Notes under the pieces: model-generated
Told to the model about the DNA's origin: nothing
What the model saw: the letters and a program-made list of their open reading frames with translations, nothing else
Database searches by the model: none
Program-made: the position numbers and the translations under genes
In this document: positions 14,826 through 22,312 of the stretch, piece after piece
Layout: every line of letters starts with the position of its first letter
Position numbering within the stretch: position 1 is the stretch's first letter
NCBI GenBank assembly: GCA_048621635.1
Contig: JBMCWH010000005.1
Span: 1-31,337, forward strand
Length of the DNA: 31,337 nucleotides
Direction: 5' to 3'
Source of the DNA: JBMCWH01 sp048621635
GTDB lineage: Bacteria; Patescibacteriota; WWE3; JAUXAW01; JAYEID01

Positions 14826-14912
14826 GCATAATTGGATTCATTCCTTAAATATTTGTAGTAATTAGCTATATAAATAGAATTTATTCTTTAATTATTTGTA
14901 GTGATTCACTAT
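14826..14912 (-). repeat. AT-rich interspersed repeat, two tandem copies
   Basis: Copies at 14826-14870 and 14873-14912 share the minus-strand core CTACAAATATTTAAGG or CTACAAATAATTAAAG and relate to 2253-2297 on the opposite strand. They fill most of the secY to YbaB gap (14774-14927), in which no gene is seen. Confidence 0.6.
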
Positions 14913-14927
14913 AAACAATTCGCTATA

Positions 14928-16193
14928 TCAAATAAACTGCTCGTATCCGCTCATAGATAGACGCCCCTCTACTTTCTTAAGCACATCCAAAATAACAGAC
15001 ACAACAATTAAAATACCTGTCCCTCCCAGTGAAAGTGCTTGACCACCAAAAACACCGGACATTACCGAAGGCAAAATAGCTAAGCTTCCCAAAAACAATG
15101 CACCTACTAGGGTAACGCGAGTAAGAACCCAATTCAAGTAGTTTACAGTAGCTTTACCGGGACGGATGCCGGGAATGAAACCCCCGTACTTTTTCATATC
15201 TTCAGCTATCTTTTCCGGATCAAAGGTAACAGCAGTATAAAAAAAGGTAAAAGCAACCACCAACCAAAAATAGATAAAAGTGTACAAGAAGGATCCCGGC
15301 TGAAGATTCTGATCCAAAAAGCTAAAAACAGCACCTAATACAGGCATATTTAACCCGCCAAAAAAACCGGCAATCATCGAGGGAAGTAAAACCAAGGTTC
15401 CCGCAAAAAGAATAGGAACCACACCAGCTTGATTAACACGCAAGGGCAAGTATGTTCTTCCTCCCTCACTAGCACGCGACCCACGCCGCCGGCTGGCATA
15501 GCGAACCTCAATCTCTCGCGCCCCTTCCTCCACTATCACTATAGCCCCAACCAAGAAGATAGCTAACACCACCTGCCATAGAAAGCTAAAAGCTGTTCCC
15601 GCATTAACTACAGAAACAGTTTGCGCCAAACTAACAGGTAGACGACTAAGTATTCCCACAGAAATTATTATTGAACTTCCGTTACCAATACCATATTCAG
15701 TTATCAAATCACCTACCCAAACAAGGAAAAACACACCACCCATTAAAATTAACAAAAAGTAAATTAAAGAAAATAGAGGAAGAGAACCAACCACTTGCTG
15801 CTGTCGTAATAGAGTATAGAGACCAAAAGCCTGAATTAAAGAAAGAGGAACAGAAATAAATTTTGTATAGCGAGCAATCTTTTCCCTTCCATACTCACCT
15901 TCCCGCGAAAGCTCTTCCAGCTTAGGAAAAGTCATAGTTAAAAGCTGCATCATAATAGAAGCAGTAATGTAAGGACTTAACCCCAAACTAACAATAGACA
16001 AACGCTGCATCGCTCCCCCAGAAAGCATACCTAAAAGACCCAAAAACTGGTTCCGCTGAAAGAGCTGTTGTAAAGCAGCCATATCAATACCAGGGATAGG
16101 AATTGCTGCAGCAAAACGATAAGCAACAAGTAATCCTGAAGTAAGCAATATTTTCTTCCGAAGGTCTTTTATTTTAAGAATTTTTTTTAGCAT
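14928..16193 (-). CDS. secY: Protein translocase subunit SecY
   Basis: The central membrane channel of the Sec system. It is 421 residues with about ten membrane helices. Signatures are AAAIPIPGIDMAALQQ in the first loop, SPYITASIMMQLL (plug and TM2 region, about 70-85), RINQAGVVPI-like RVNQAGVVPILFA at about 255, and the cytoplasmic loop PEKIAEDMKKYGGFIPGIRP at about 328-347 that contacts ribosome and SecA. It is in its normal place after rplO, though a 452-base repeat-filled gap intervenes. Confidence 0.97.
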   Translation of the reverse strand: MLKKILKIKDLRKKILLTSGLLVAYRFAAAIPIPGIDMAALQQLFQRNQFLGLLGMLSGGAMQRLSIVSLGLSPYITASIMMQLLTMTFPKLEELSREGEYGREKIARYTKFISVPLSLIQAFGLYTLLRQQQVVGSLPLFSLIYFLLILMGGVFFLVWVGDLITEYGIGNGSSIIISVGILSRLPVSLAQTVSVVNAGTAFSFLWQVVLAIFLVGAIVIVEEGAREIEVRYASRRRGSRASEGGRTYLPLRVNQAGVVPILFAGTLVLLPSMIAGFFGGLNMPVLGAVFSFLDQNLQPGSFLYTFIYFWLVVAFTFFYTAVTFDPEKIAEDMKKYGGFIPGIRPGKATVNYLNWVLTRVTLVGALFLGSLAILPSVMSGVFGGQALSLGGTGILIVVSVILDVLKKVEGRLSMSGYEQFI

Positions 16194-16227
16194 AAGGTTT
16201 TTCCACTAACCGCCAACCGCATTCCCA

Positions 16228-16249
16228 CCTTGTCGGCGGACAGGCCGCT
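16228..16249. repeat. GC-rich 22-bp repeat, copy 1
   Basis: Identical over 22 bases to 25281-25302. It contains the imperfect inverted repeat TTGTC/GACAG and is flanked in both places by CCGC-rich low-complexity sequence. The two copies are in different intergenic gaps. Confidence 0.85.
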
Positions 16250-16307
16250 CTCAGCCGGAAAAGACAAAGAATACATATCTTCACAGATACGCTCGGTTAC
16301 TAAACTT

Positions 16308-16477
16308 GGACGGTAGAGATACTTTTTCTAGAAAGCACTCGTCTTATTCATAAAGCTAATCATCAGGGTTAGAGTCTGGGCTCGTTCAACGTAGATTTTG
16401 CCTGCCATGTAATAGCTAATAAAATAAAAAACTTGGCAAAATCTACGATGTTTCTAGAAAAAGTATCCCTACCATCC
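16308..16477. repeat. 170-bp element with 27-bp terminal inverted repeats (MITE-like)
   Basis: Arms 16308-16334 and 16451-16477 are inverted copies with two mismatches (shared core ACTTTTTCTAGAAA). Inside is a second inverted pair, ACGTAGATTTTGCC (about 16389-16402) with its complement at about 16435-16448, so the whole element can fold into a nested hairpin. No reading frame of note and no clear target-site duplication. Confidence 0.8.
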
Positions 16478-16645
16478 TCAACTGTTTAAGGTTCCTTAAC
16501 CCCTTTTCGCTCGGAACTCGTCCAAAAACCACGTAAGACTTCGAGCTCGCTTCGCGTGGTCAAGATATGCTTAGCATATCGATAAATCGAAGTACATTGC
16601 AAACATAGATTGAAAATACTTTACCGAATGGCTTTGAAAAAAAAT

Positions 16646-17053
16646 TTACAGCACTTCACCACCGGAAGATTCAATAACTTCCCTTGCACTTTCCGAACAT
16701 GAGATATTTTTCAAAACAAGCTCTTTAATCTCATCCGTATCTTTGAGAATTTTTACACCATCTTGAGGAACTTTATCAATGATCCCTTCTGCTACCAAAT
16801 TTTCAGGGGTAAGAGTAGCACCTTCTTCAAAAACATTTAACTGGGAGAGCTGCACTTCCGCGACATTTTTCCGGCGTAAAGGCTCAAAACCAGGTTCTTT
16901 TCCGTAATCCCGGGTAGGTGCCGGACCTCCCCCAGAACGTGAAAGCTGGCCTTTTTGTCCTCTTCCTGTCACATGACCACCCCTACCAGCATATCCCCGA
17001 CCGCGTCTTTTTTTCTTCTTATGTGTTATTTTTGGTAATTTAGAGAGATTCAT
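16646..17053 (-). CDS. rplO: Ribosomal protein L15 (uL15)
   Basis: A late-assembly large-subunit protein. The Gly/Arg/Lys-rich N-terminus (RRGRGYAGRGGHVTGRGQKG) and the C-terminal ARE VIESSGGEV-type end are typical. Length is 135, slightly short of about 145. It starts within the last 14 bases of rpsE, leaving no space for rpmD (L30), which normally sits between them. Confidence 0.97.
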   Translation of the reverse strand: MNLSKLPKITHKKKKRRGRGYAGRGGHVTGRGQKGQLSRSGGGPAPTRDYGKEPGFEPLRRKNVAEVQLSQLNVFEEGATLTPENLVAEGIIDKVPQDGVKILKDTDEIKELVLKNISCSESAREVIESSGGEVL

Positions 17054-17510
17054 ATTTATCCACCATCTTGTTTAACTTCTCTATCGCCTCTATAACTGCC
17101 AAGGAATTGGTTAGCTTATTCCTTGTTCCCAAAATTTTCCCCGAAATATCCTCAATACCAGCCAAGTTCGCAATCACGCGTAAGGGACCACCAGCAACAA
17201 TACCAGAACTGGAAGGGCGAAGGATAATATGAGCAGCCCCATCCTCAACTTCTACAGGAAAGGGAATAGTCCCTTCCTCCAACGGTACTGTTACCAAATT
17301 TTCTTTAGCAATGCGGACACCTTTTTCGATAGCTTCGCGAACCTTAGGCGCCCTCCCCAATCCCACACCAAATTGTCCATCACGGTCCCCAACAATCACC
17401 AAGGCAGTAAAACGAAATCTATTACCACCTTCCGTTTTCTTGGAAACACGTTTAATTTCCAGAACTTTTTCTTCGAAGTCTTTTTTATTTTCGCTATTAC
17501 TATTTGGCAT
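17040..17510 (-). CDS. rpsE: Ribosomal protein S5 (uS5)
   Basis: A 30S protein involved in decoding accuracy and mRNA entry. The double-stranded-RNA-binding N-domain has RFTALVIVGDRDGQFGVGLG, and the C-domain has GIVAGGPLRVIANLAGI and LGTRNKLTNSLAVIEAI. Start ATG 17510 gives 156 residues; the extension to 17561 is non-homologous. It overlaps rplO by 14 bases. Confidence 0.98.
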   Translation of the reverse strand: MPNSNSENKKDFEEKVLEIKRVSKKTEGGNRFRFTALVIVGDRDGQFGVGLGRAPKVREAIEKGVRIAKENLVTVPLEEGTIPFPVEVEDGAAHIILRPSSSGIVAGGPLRVIANLAGIEDISGKILGTRNKLTNSLAVIEAIEKLNKMVDKYESL

Positions 17511-17611
17511 AATTTTTAATCGGTATTCCGCTGTCCGCTTTCCGTGTTCGGCTAAGAACACAGATCTAACAGATACGCGCTTGATTTACTCATAAACGAC
17601 GGTAGGGCTAT

Positions 17612-17775
17612 CTTTTCGTATTGCATCTGCCCGAAACATAGATGGAAAGTCTTTTCTCTTGTGTCTCCACTTCTATTGAAGACTTTCCATCTCTGAGCGA
17701 GCGTATAATCTTAGACCAGGCAGTCCTAAAGCTACTTCGGTCCGCGAACGATTTCGGCAGATGTAATGCGAAAAG
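17612..17775 (+). repeat. 164-bp cassette with terminal inverted repeats, copy A
   Basis: Matches the reverse complement of 27060-27223 with only two mismatches in 164 bases. The ends are inverted copies of each other (CTTTTCGTATTGCATCTGCC at the left, its near-complement at the right). Inside is a further perfect inverted pair AGATGGAAAGTCTT/AAGACTTTCCATCT (about 17640-17692). The sequences outside the cassette keep the same orientation in both loci. Confidence 0.92.
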
Positions 17776-17901
17776 AATCCTATCTGCTCGACTCAGAAAA
17801 CATCAGACGAAAATGCTTATGTAAAAAATCGAAACCTTAGTCTTCCATGATTACGAGAATCGTGTACGATTTTATGTAAGAAACCTTTGAAGGTTTCTTA
17901 A
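17769..17901. repeat. Outer frame and hairpin tail, copy A
   Basis: The stretch from GCGAAAAGAATCC to the terminal AAGAAACCTTTGAAGGTTTC aligns with 23176-23307 and, split by another element, with 27216-27271 plus 27542-27617. The tail can fold on itself through GAAACCTT and AAGGTTTC arms. It ends about 25 bases from the rplR stop. Confidence 0.7.
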
Positions 17902-17924
17902 CCTACTTAAATCTAATTAAATTC

Positions 17925-18281
17925 TTAAAACTCTAATCCGGCTTCGCGAGCGCCTTCCGCAAATGCCGCCACCGCTCCGTGGTATTTATGTCCCCCGCGA
18001 TCAAAAACCACCTTCTCTATACCTTCCTTCAAACCCCGTTCTCCTAAAACTTTTCCTACTTTTCTGGAGATATCAACATTATTACCGGAAACATCGTCCA
18101 AATCAAAATCAGATGCCGCAACTAAAGTGTTTCCCTGCACATCATCAATCAACTGAGCGTAAATATGCTTGTTAGATCGAAAAACACTTAACCGCGGCCT
18201 ATCTCCCGTCCCAAAAAGCTTTGATCTTACCCGAGCTTTCCTACGTTGTTTCGAATTTTCGTAGTGAGTTACATTAGCCAT
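17925..18281 (-). CDS. rplR: Ribosomal protein L18 (uL18)
   Basis: It binds 5S rRNA with L5. Signatures are RPRLSVFRSNKHIYAQLIDD (about 28-47), the IEKVVFDRGGHKYHGAV segment and the AEGAREAGLEF end. Length 118 is normal. It follows rplF by 18 bases and is followed by a repeat-filled gap. Confidence 0.98.
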   Translation of the reverse strand: MANVTHYENSKQRRKARVRSKLFGTGDRPRLSVFRSNKHIYAQLIDDVQGNTLVAASDFDLDDVSGNNVDISRKVGKVLGERGLKEGIEKVVFDRGGHKYHGAVAAFAEGAREAGLEF

Positions 18282-18299
18282 AATATTAAAAAACTTTCC

Positions 18300-18860
18300 T
18301 TAGGCAGCACCAAAACCCTCTCCTACACCAACAGCTTTACCAACCTTACGCTTAATTTCCTCCCCTTTGTACCTAATCCCTGTACCTTTATATGGTTCGG
18401 GGGGCTTAATCTGCCTTATCTCTGCTGCGGCCCTACCCACTGCTTCCTTATCAGGACTTTTTAACACAATTTCTTGGTTCCCTTCCAAAGAAACATCTAC
18501 GGATGGGGGCAAACGGTAATGAATTTGATTAGCAAAACCCACATCCAAAACAAGCTCTTCATCCTCAATCTTAGAACGATAGCCCAAACCTTCCATTACC
18601 AACCTCTTCTCATAAGGTTCCTGCACACCAGCCACAGCGTTAGCTAAAAGCATCCTCATTGTTCCATGCAAAGACCGGGCCAACCGGGAATTCGATTTTT
18701 TCCCCACAAAAATCTTACCATCTTCAACACGCACATTCACCTCTGGTCTTAAAGGAACTTCTACTTCCCCTACGGGGCCAGAAACTTTAACAACACCTGA
18801 ACCTACATCTATCTCTACATTTTCACTAAATTGTATTGGTTTTATTCCTAATCTAGACAT
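18300..18860 (-). CDS. rplF: Ribosomal protein L6 (uL6)
   Basis: A large-subunit protein near the factor-binding site. It has MSRLGIKPI at the start, the two repeated L6 domains, and the signature KPPEPYKGTGIRYKGEEIKR (about 152-171). Start ATG 18860 gives 186 residues; an upstream in-frame start at 18878 adds six non-conserved residues. Confidence 0.98.
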   Translation of the reverse strand: MSRLGIKPIQFSENVEIDVGSGVVKVSGPVGEVEVPLRPEVNVRVEDGKIFVGKKSNSRLARSLHGTMRMLLANAVAGVQEPYEKRLVMEGLGYRSKIEDEELVLDVGFANQIHYRLPPSVDVSLEGNQEIVLKSPDKEAVGRAAAEIRQIKPPEPYKGTGIRYKGEEIKRKVGKAVGVGEGFGAA

Positions 18861-18931
18861 AATATAAATAAATGCCAAATCGGCTTACCGCTGTCCGCCC
18901 CAAAAAACACCTTCATTCTTTTCGTCTTATA

Positions 18932-18991
18932 CCTGTCCAAAACACATCGTCAATCACAGAAATAGTGGCGGTAACCTTTCCGGAAACATCG
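18932..18991 (+). repeat. R2 repeat, partial copy (60 bp)
   Basis: Matches 20306-20365 with three mismatches and, in its second half, 27314-27355. It fills most of the short rpsH to rplF gap, preceded by the same filler seen at other repeat loci (CCGCTGTCCGC then CCTTCATTCTTTTCG). Confidence 0.85.
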
Positions 18992-19002
18992 TAACCTACA
19001 TT

Positions 19003-19395
19003 TTACCAAATTTTGCACAAAACTTCCCCACCTAAATTCTTTTTCCGTGCTTCCTCTGCAGACAATAGACCGCGAGAGGTGGAAACCACAACCAAACCAC
19101 GACCCCTTAAAGCATCTGGAAGATCTTTTGCACCAGAATAAATACGCTGACCAGGATGTGAAACCAATTCAATCTTGCTAATTGTGGGCTCGTCCTTAAT
19201 GTACCTCAAAGTCAAAGAAAGATACTTACAACTTGAGCCTTGCGGCTTAAAAATCTTGTAATCTTCCAAAAAACCTTCCTTTACCAAAAGTTTAGCCAAC
19301 TCTTCTCTAAGCTTAGAATAGGGAAGCTCAACTTTACTTTTCCCCACTAAATAGGCATTCTTAATTTGTGTAAGTATATCTGCTATAGTAGCCAT
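19003..19395 (-). CDS. rpsH: Ribosomal protein S8 (uS8)
   Basis: A central-domain 16S rRNA binder. It has the N-terminal IADILTQIKNAYLVGK, and the C-terminal signature RGLVVVSTSRGLLSAEEARK with the ending GGEVLCKIW. Length 130 is normal. In many bacteria S8 represses this operon by binding its mRNA; no such site could be recognised here. Confidence 0.98.
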   Translation of the reverse strand: MATIADILTQIKNAYLVGKSKVELPYSKLREELAKLLVKEGFLEDYKIFKPQGSSCKYLSLTLRYIKDEPTISKIELVSHPGQRIYSGAKDLPDALRGRGLVVVSTSRGLLSAEEARKKNLGGEVLCKIW

Positions 19396-19468
19396 AATAA
19401 AACTAATTAATACAGATTTCCTGATTTACACCGAACTATTCTGCATCTGCGCTAATCCTATCATCCAA

Positions 19469-19654
19469 TCACCAACTGGCTTTGCGAACGCCAGGCAACT
19501 CACCTTTCAAAGCTAACTCGCGGAAACAAATTCGACACATTCCAAACTTACGCATGTACCCTCGCGCACGTCCGCAAAGCTTACAGCGATCATAATCTTG
19601 GGTTTCGTATTTTTTTTCTTTTTTACTTTTCTCAACTAAAGCTTTTTTAGCCAT
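19469..19654 (-). CDS. rpsZ: Ribosomal protein S14 type Z (uS14, zinc-binding)
   Basis: A 61-residue short S14 of the 30S head. It has two CxxC pairs (CKLC and CRIC) forming a zinc site, with GRARGYMRKFGM between and the end GELPGVRKASW. This is the zinc-dependent C+ form. It follows rplE by 11 bases. Confidence 0.98.
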   Translation of the reverse strand: MAKKALVEKSKKEKKYETQDYDRCKLCGRARGYMRKFGMCRICFRELALKGELPGVRKASW

Positions 19655-19665
19655 AATAAATAAAT

Positions 19666-20214
19666 TTACTCCTCTCTTGCAAACGGAATTCCTAACTTCT
19701 CCAAAAGTAAATAGCCATCTTCATCATTATCAGCACTGGTCACAACTGTCATTTCCAGACCACTAATTACACCGCCTTCCTCAGAAGTAACTTCCGGAAA
19801 ACAGGTATATTCTACTAAACCAATACTCAAATTACCATGCCCATCAAAAGATTCAGTACTAATACCGCGAAAGTTACGAACCCGCGGTAAAGCTACCTTT
19901 ATCAATTTCTCCAAAAAACCCCATTTCTTCTTCCCTCGCAGAGTAACTGCCATACCAACTAAATCACCTTTCCGCAAATTCCAACCAGCTTCTGACTTCC
20001 GCGCCCGCCGATCATTAGGCCTTTGACCTGTTACCTGCTTTAAATCAGAGCGAAACTTTTCTAGCTGCTCATCACTCAAGTCATCCTTCTTTTTCCCAAA
20101 CCCAATATTAACAACAATTTTCCCCACTGTCGGGACTTCCGCTTGATTGGAAAAGCGATCTTTTTCCAAAAACTCCGGTACTATTTGATTGTTATATTCT
20201 TCTTCTAAAGTCAT
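19666..20214 (-). CDS. rplE: Ribosomal protein L5 (uL5)
   Basis: It binds 5S rRNA and contacts P-site tRNA. Signatures are GKIVVNIGFG, TGQRPNDRRARKSEAGWNLR, and the RGKKKWGFLEKLIKVALPRV segment (about 95-114), followed by FDGHGNLSIGL. The C-terminus GYLLLEKLGIPF is typical. Length 182. It is preceded by a 287-base repeat-bearing gap after rplX. Confidence 0.98.
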   Translation of the reverse strand: MTLEEEYNNQIVPEFLEKDRFSNQAEVPTVGKIVVNIGFGKKKDDLSDEQLEKFRSDLKQVTGQRPNDRRARKSEAGWNLRKGDLVGMAVTLRGKKKWGFLEKLIKVALPRVRNFRGISTESFDGHGNLSIGLVEYTCFPEVTSEEGGVISGLEMTVVTSADNDEDGYLLLEKLGIPFAREE

Positions 20215-20305
20215 TTGTTAATAAACGTTAATTTATACATATCCGCGTTCTGCATTCCACTTACCGCTACCCGTTCCAAAACTACCATCTTTTTTTCATC
20301 TCACG

Positions 20306-20463
20306 CCTGTCCAAAACACATCGTCAGTCACAGAAATAGTGGCGGTAACCTTTCCAAAAACATCGGAAATTTTGTTATCTCTTGCTTAAGCTAACTTACC
20401 AGACAAAATTCCCGTTGAGTGAGCTCGGTAACTGACTGTGCCTCTTATCTCTATTAAAACAGC
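20306..20463 (+). repeat. R2 repeat, long copy
   Basis: About 158 bp. Bases 20321-20463 align with 27314-27458, and 20306-20365 with 18932-18991. It contains the inverted pair AATTTTGT/ACAAAATT and the shared block TTGAGTGAGCTCGGTAACT. It occupies most of the rplE to rplX gap (20215-20501), in which no gene is seen. The segment after it (GAAACCTTCAAGG, 20464-20476) matches the hairpin-tail motif of the other gaps. Confidence 0.85.
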
Positions 20464-20501
20464 GAAACCTTCAAGGATTCTTAAGTATCCTTCCAAAAAT
20501 C

Positions 20502-20813
20502 CTATCTTTCCTCAATGATAGAGTCGCACTTCTTACAAACTCGCAACTTCTCATCTCTTACAAACTTATAGCCTACGCGACTAGGTTCTTCGCAGTGGGG
20601 GCAAATCAACATTACATTGGAAACATCAACAGGCATGTTTTTCTCAATAATACCCCCTTCGCGCTCTCTGGCAGGAGCTACATGCTTTTGCACCACGTTA
20701 ATTCCCTCTACCAAAACAGTGCCCTTTTTTGGAAAAACTTTTTCTACCTTTCCTTTCTTACCCACATCTTTGCCTACTAAAATTTTCACAGTATCACCAG
20801 TACGAATTTTCAT
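20502..20813 (-). CDS. rplX: Ribosomal protein L24 (uL24) with zinc ribbon
   Basis: It initiates 50S assembly. The KOW motif is at the N-terminus (GDTVKILVGKDVGKKGKVEK), followed by GINVVQKH, and a C-terminal zinc ribbon formed by CPHC and CKKC. I chose ATG 20813, which overlaps the rpsQ TGA as TGATG; a TTG codon just upstream is a less likely start. 103 residues. Confidence 0.98.
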   Translation of the reverse strand: MKIRTGDTVKILVGKDVGKKGKVEKVFPKKGTVLVEGINVVQKHVAPAREREGGIIEKNMPVDVSNVMLICPHCEEPSRVGYKFVRDEKLRVCKKCDSIIEER

Positions 20814-21052
20814 CAAGCTTCCTCCAAAATTTTCACGACTTCAAACGTCTTATCAGCACTACGAGGCGAACATTCCGCTATCTCTACTAAAGAACCTTCC
20901 TTAGCACCCAACTCATCGTAAGCCTTGTACCGCTTGTTAGCACGCAAAACTTTCTCGTAGCGTGGATGTCTATATGTTCGCTCCACATCTACCACCACTG
21001 TTTTTGCCATCTTGTCGGACACTACCTTTCCTTGTAAACGTTTTCTAGACAT
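20813..21052 (-). CDS. rpsQ: Ribosomal protein S17 (uS17)
   Basis: A 16S rRNA-binding OB-fold protein of 79 residues. It has RLQGKVVSDKMAKTVVVDVE, HPRYEKVLRANKRYKAYDE and a VEIAECSPRSADKTFEVV end, all S17 hallmarks. A strong ribosome binding site AAGGAGGT lies inside the last codons of rplN. In most bacteria rpsQ precedes rplN; here it follows it. Confidence 0.98.
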   Translation of the reverse strand: MSRKRLQGKVVSDKMAKTVVVDVERTYRHPRYEKVLRANKRYKAYDELGAKEGSLVEIAECSPRSADKTFEVVKILEEA

Positions 21053-21054
21053 AT

Positions 21055-21417
21055 TTAAACTACCTCCTTAGCCAAAGAAGCTACCTCACCAAATCCTTGT
21101 TCGCGAATTTCCCTTGCCACAGGACCAAAAACTCGGTTACCTACCGGGCGCCCGTTCTTATCTACTAGAACACAGGCATTATCGTCAAAACGAATATACG
21201 AACCATCAGAGCGTCTAGTTTCTTTACGAGCACGAACCACTACAGCACGGACAACGTCATGCTCTTTCACTGTACCCTGCGAGGATGCCTTTTGCACAGA
21301 ACCAGAAACCACATCACCCACTTTGGCTACGGGTTTACCCCTTAGTATACTTATAAGCTTTAAAACTAAAGCACCGCTGTTATCACAAACTTTTAACTTT
21401 GAACCTGGTTGTACCAT
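21055..21417 (-). CDS. rplN: Ribosomal protein L14 (uL14)
   Basis: An intersubunit-bridge protein of the 50S. Signatures are MVQPGSKLKVCDNSGA at the start, GDVVSGSVQKAS, and FDDNACVLVDKNGRPVGNRV with the terminal FGEVASLAKEVV. 120 residues, near the usual 122. Its ATG overlaps the rpmC stop as TAATG. It lies directly after rpmC and before rpsQ, the reverse of the usual rpsQ-rplN order. Confidence 0.98.
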   Translation of the reverse strand: MVQPGSKLKVCDNSGALVLKLISILRGKPVAKVGDVVSGSVQKASSQGTVKEHDVVRAVVVRARKETRRSDGSYIRFDDNACVLVDKNGRPVGNRVFGPVAREIREQGFGEVASLAKEVV

Positions 21418-21638
21418 TAATTTATTTCCTCTCTTTCAGCTATTTGTTTTAAAATTTCTTTTTCTTCCAACACTGTCATTATCCTCGCAATATCTCGTCG
21501 CTTTGCTCTCAAAACATTAGTGTCTGTTAATCCCTCCAACCTATGTTCTACACGAAGCTTCTGGAGCTCCTTACGCAAAGAAGCCAGCAACTCCAAAAGT
21601 TCTTGTTCTGTTTTTTCGCGTAATTCCTGTGCTTCCAT
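21417..21638 (-). CDS. rpmC: Ribosomal protein L29 (uL29)
   Basis: A small helical-hairpin protein at the tunnel exit, near where SRP and trigger factor bind. LREKTEQELLELLASLRKEL and the second helix with NVLRAKRRDIARIMTVL fit the family. 73 residues. It sits four bases after rplP and overlaps rplN by one base. Confidence 0.97.
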   Translation of the reverse strand: MEAQELREKTEQELLELLASLRKELQKLRVEHRLEGLTDTNVLRAKRRDIARIMTVLEEKEILKQIAEREEIN

Positions 21639-21642
21639 GGTA

Positions 21643-22065
21643 TTATAAAGCGCCTAAATCATCTGCTCCTACAATTTTAGTTTTCACAGGTAGTTTATCT
21701 GCCGCTTTCCGCAATGCTTCTTGTGCTAAACCCTTCTCCACGCCACCTAACTCAAAAAGCATTCTTCCCGGCCGAACCACCGCCACGTATTCACTCACCG
21801 GACCTTTTCCTCTTCCCATCCGCATCCCTTCCGGCTTGTCAGTAACTGGTTTATCAGGGAAAATACGTATCCACAATTTTCCCCCGCGCTTAACATGATT
21901 TGTTATTGCCCTACGTGCAGCCTCAATCTGCCGAGCAGTTATCCACTTACTTTCCAAAGCCTTAAGACCAAAATCACCAAAAGACAACTTTGTGCCGCGC
22001 TGCGCCGCACCTTTCATGCTACCGCGAAACTCTCTTCTGTATTTACGTTTTTTTGGAAATAACAT
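21643..22065 (-). CDS. rplP: Ribosomal protein L16 (uL16)
   Basis: It organises the A-site region of the peptidyl transferase centre. Signatures are KYRREFRGSMKGAAQRGTKL, ARRAITNHVKRGGKLWIRIF and the loop KPEGMRMGRGKGPVSEYVAV that reaches the active site. 140 residues, normal. It is preceded by a 247-base AT-rich gap with hairpins after rpsC. Confidence 0.98.
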   Translation of the reverse strand: MLFPKKRKYRREFRGSMKGAAQRGTKLSFGDFGLKALESKWITARQIEAARRAITNHVKRGGKLWIRIFPDKPVTDKPEGMRMGRGKGPVSEYVAVVRPGRMLFELGGVEKGLAQEALRKAADKLPVKTKIVGADDLGAL

Positions 22066-22125
22066 AGTAACTCACTTCGTTCGAAATAACAAATTAATAA
22101 ATTTTAAATTACAAATGCCAAATCC

Positions 22126-22235
22126 GATTAGCCGATATATGATTTCGGAATCATACATTATTTAATTTCACTTAATTATTCAATCGGCTAATCAATTACT
22201 TATCCGTTACTCGTTCCGGGTTACCGGGAACGAGT
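22126..22235. repeat. Two inverted-repeat hairpins in the rpsC-rplP gap
   Basis: The first has 11-bp arms GATTAGCCGAT (22126-22136) and ATCGGCTAATC (22183-22193), with an inner hairpin ATGATT/AATCAT around 22139-22154. The second has 9-bp arms ACTCGTTCC (22209-22217) and GGAACGAGT (22227-22235). Neither is followed by a T-run on the minus strand, so neither is a convincing terminator of this operon. Confidence 0.7.
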
Positions 22236-22247
22236 CTGTCCTTTTTG

Positions 22248-22299
22248 CATAAATTAGTAGCACAATAGGATTTATTAACATTCGTAATAATTTGCTATA
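22248..22299 (-). repeat. AT-rich interspersed repeat, copy 4 (diverged)
   Basis: The minus-strand reading TATAGCAAATTATTACGAA, followed by AATAAATCCTATTGTGC, relates to the motif at 2253-2297 and 14826-14912, with the middle block less conserved. Confidence 0.45.
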
Positions 22300-22312
22300 T
22301 CAATTCGCAATC

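Larger units (their letters stand above)
16194..16645. other. 452-base gap between rplO and secY, repeat-filled
   Basis: No gene is seen. It holds the GC-rich 22-bp motif (16228-16249), a 170-bp element with terminal inverted repeats (16308-16477), a small hairpin ACCACG/CGTGGT at about 16528-16560, and a perfect palindrome GATATGCTTAGCATATC near 16564-16580. Confidence 0.7.
17511..17924. other. 414-base gap between rplR and rpsE, repeat mosaic
   Basis: No gene is supported. From left to right on the plus strand: CCGCTGTCCGC-type filler, the 164-bp cassette (17612-17775), a frame segment and a hairpin tail (to about 17901). A 60-codon plus-strand frame from 17642 is an artefact of the cassette, since its first 42 codons recur at 27193 in the opposite strand. 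Confidence 0.75.

Noticed and set aside
17642..17824. 60-codon plus-strand reading frame (MESLFSCVST...) whose first 42 codons recur on the minus strand from 27193
   Set aside because: The shared part is just the 164-bp inverted repeat; the frames end differently outside it, there is no ribosome binding site, and the sequence is palindromic.
9424..21052. Alternative genetic code (UGA = Gly) as in some CPR
   Set aside because: TGA ends rpmJ, rpsQ and rplC at the expected C-termini, so UGA is a stop here.
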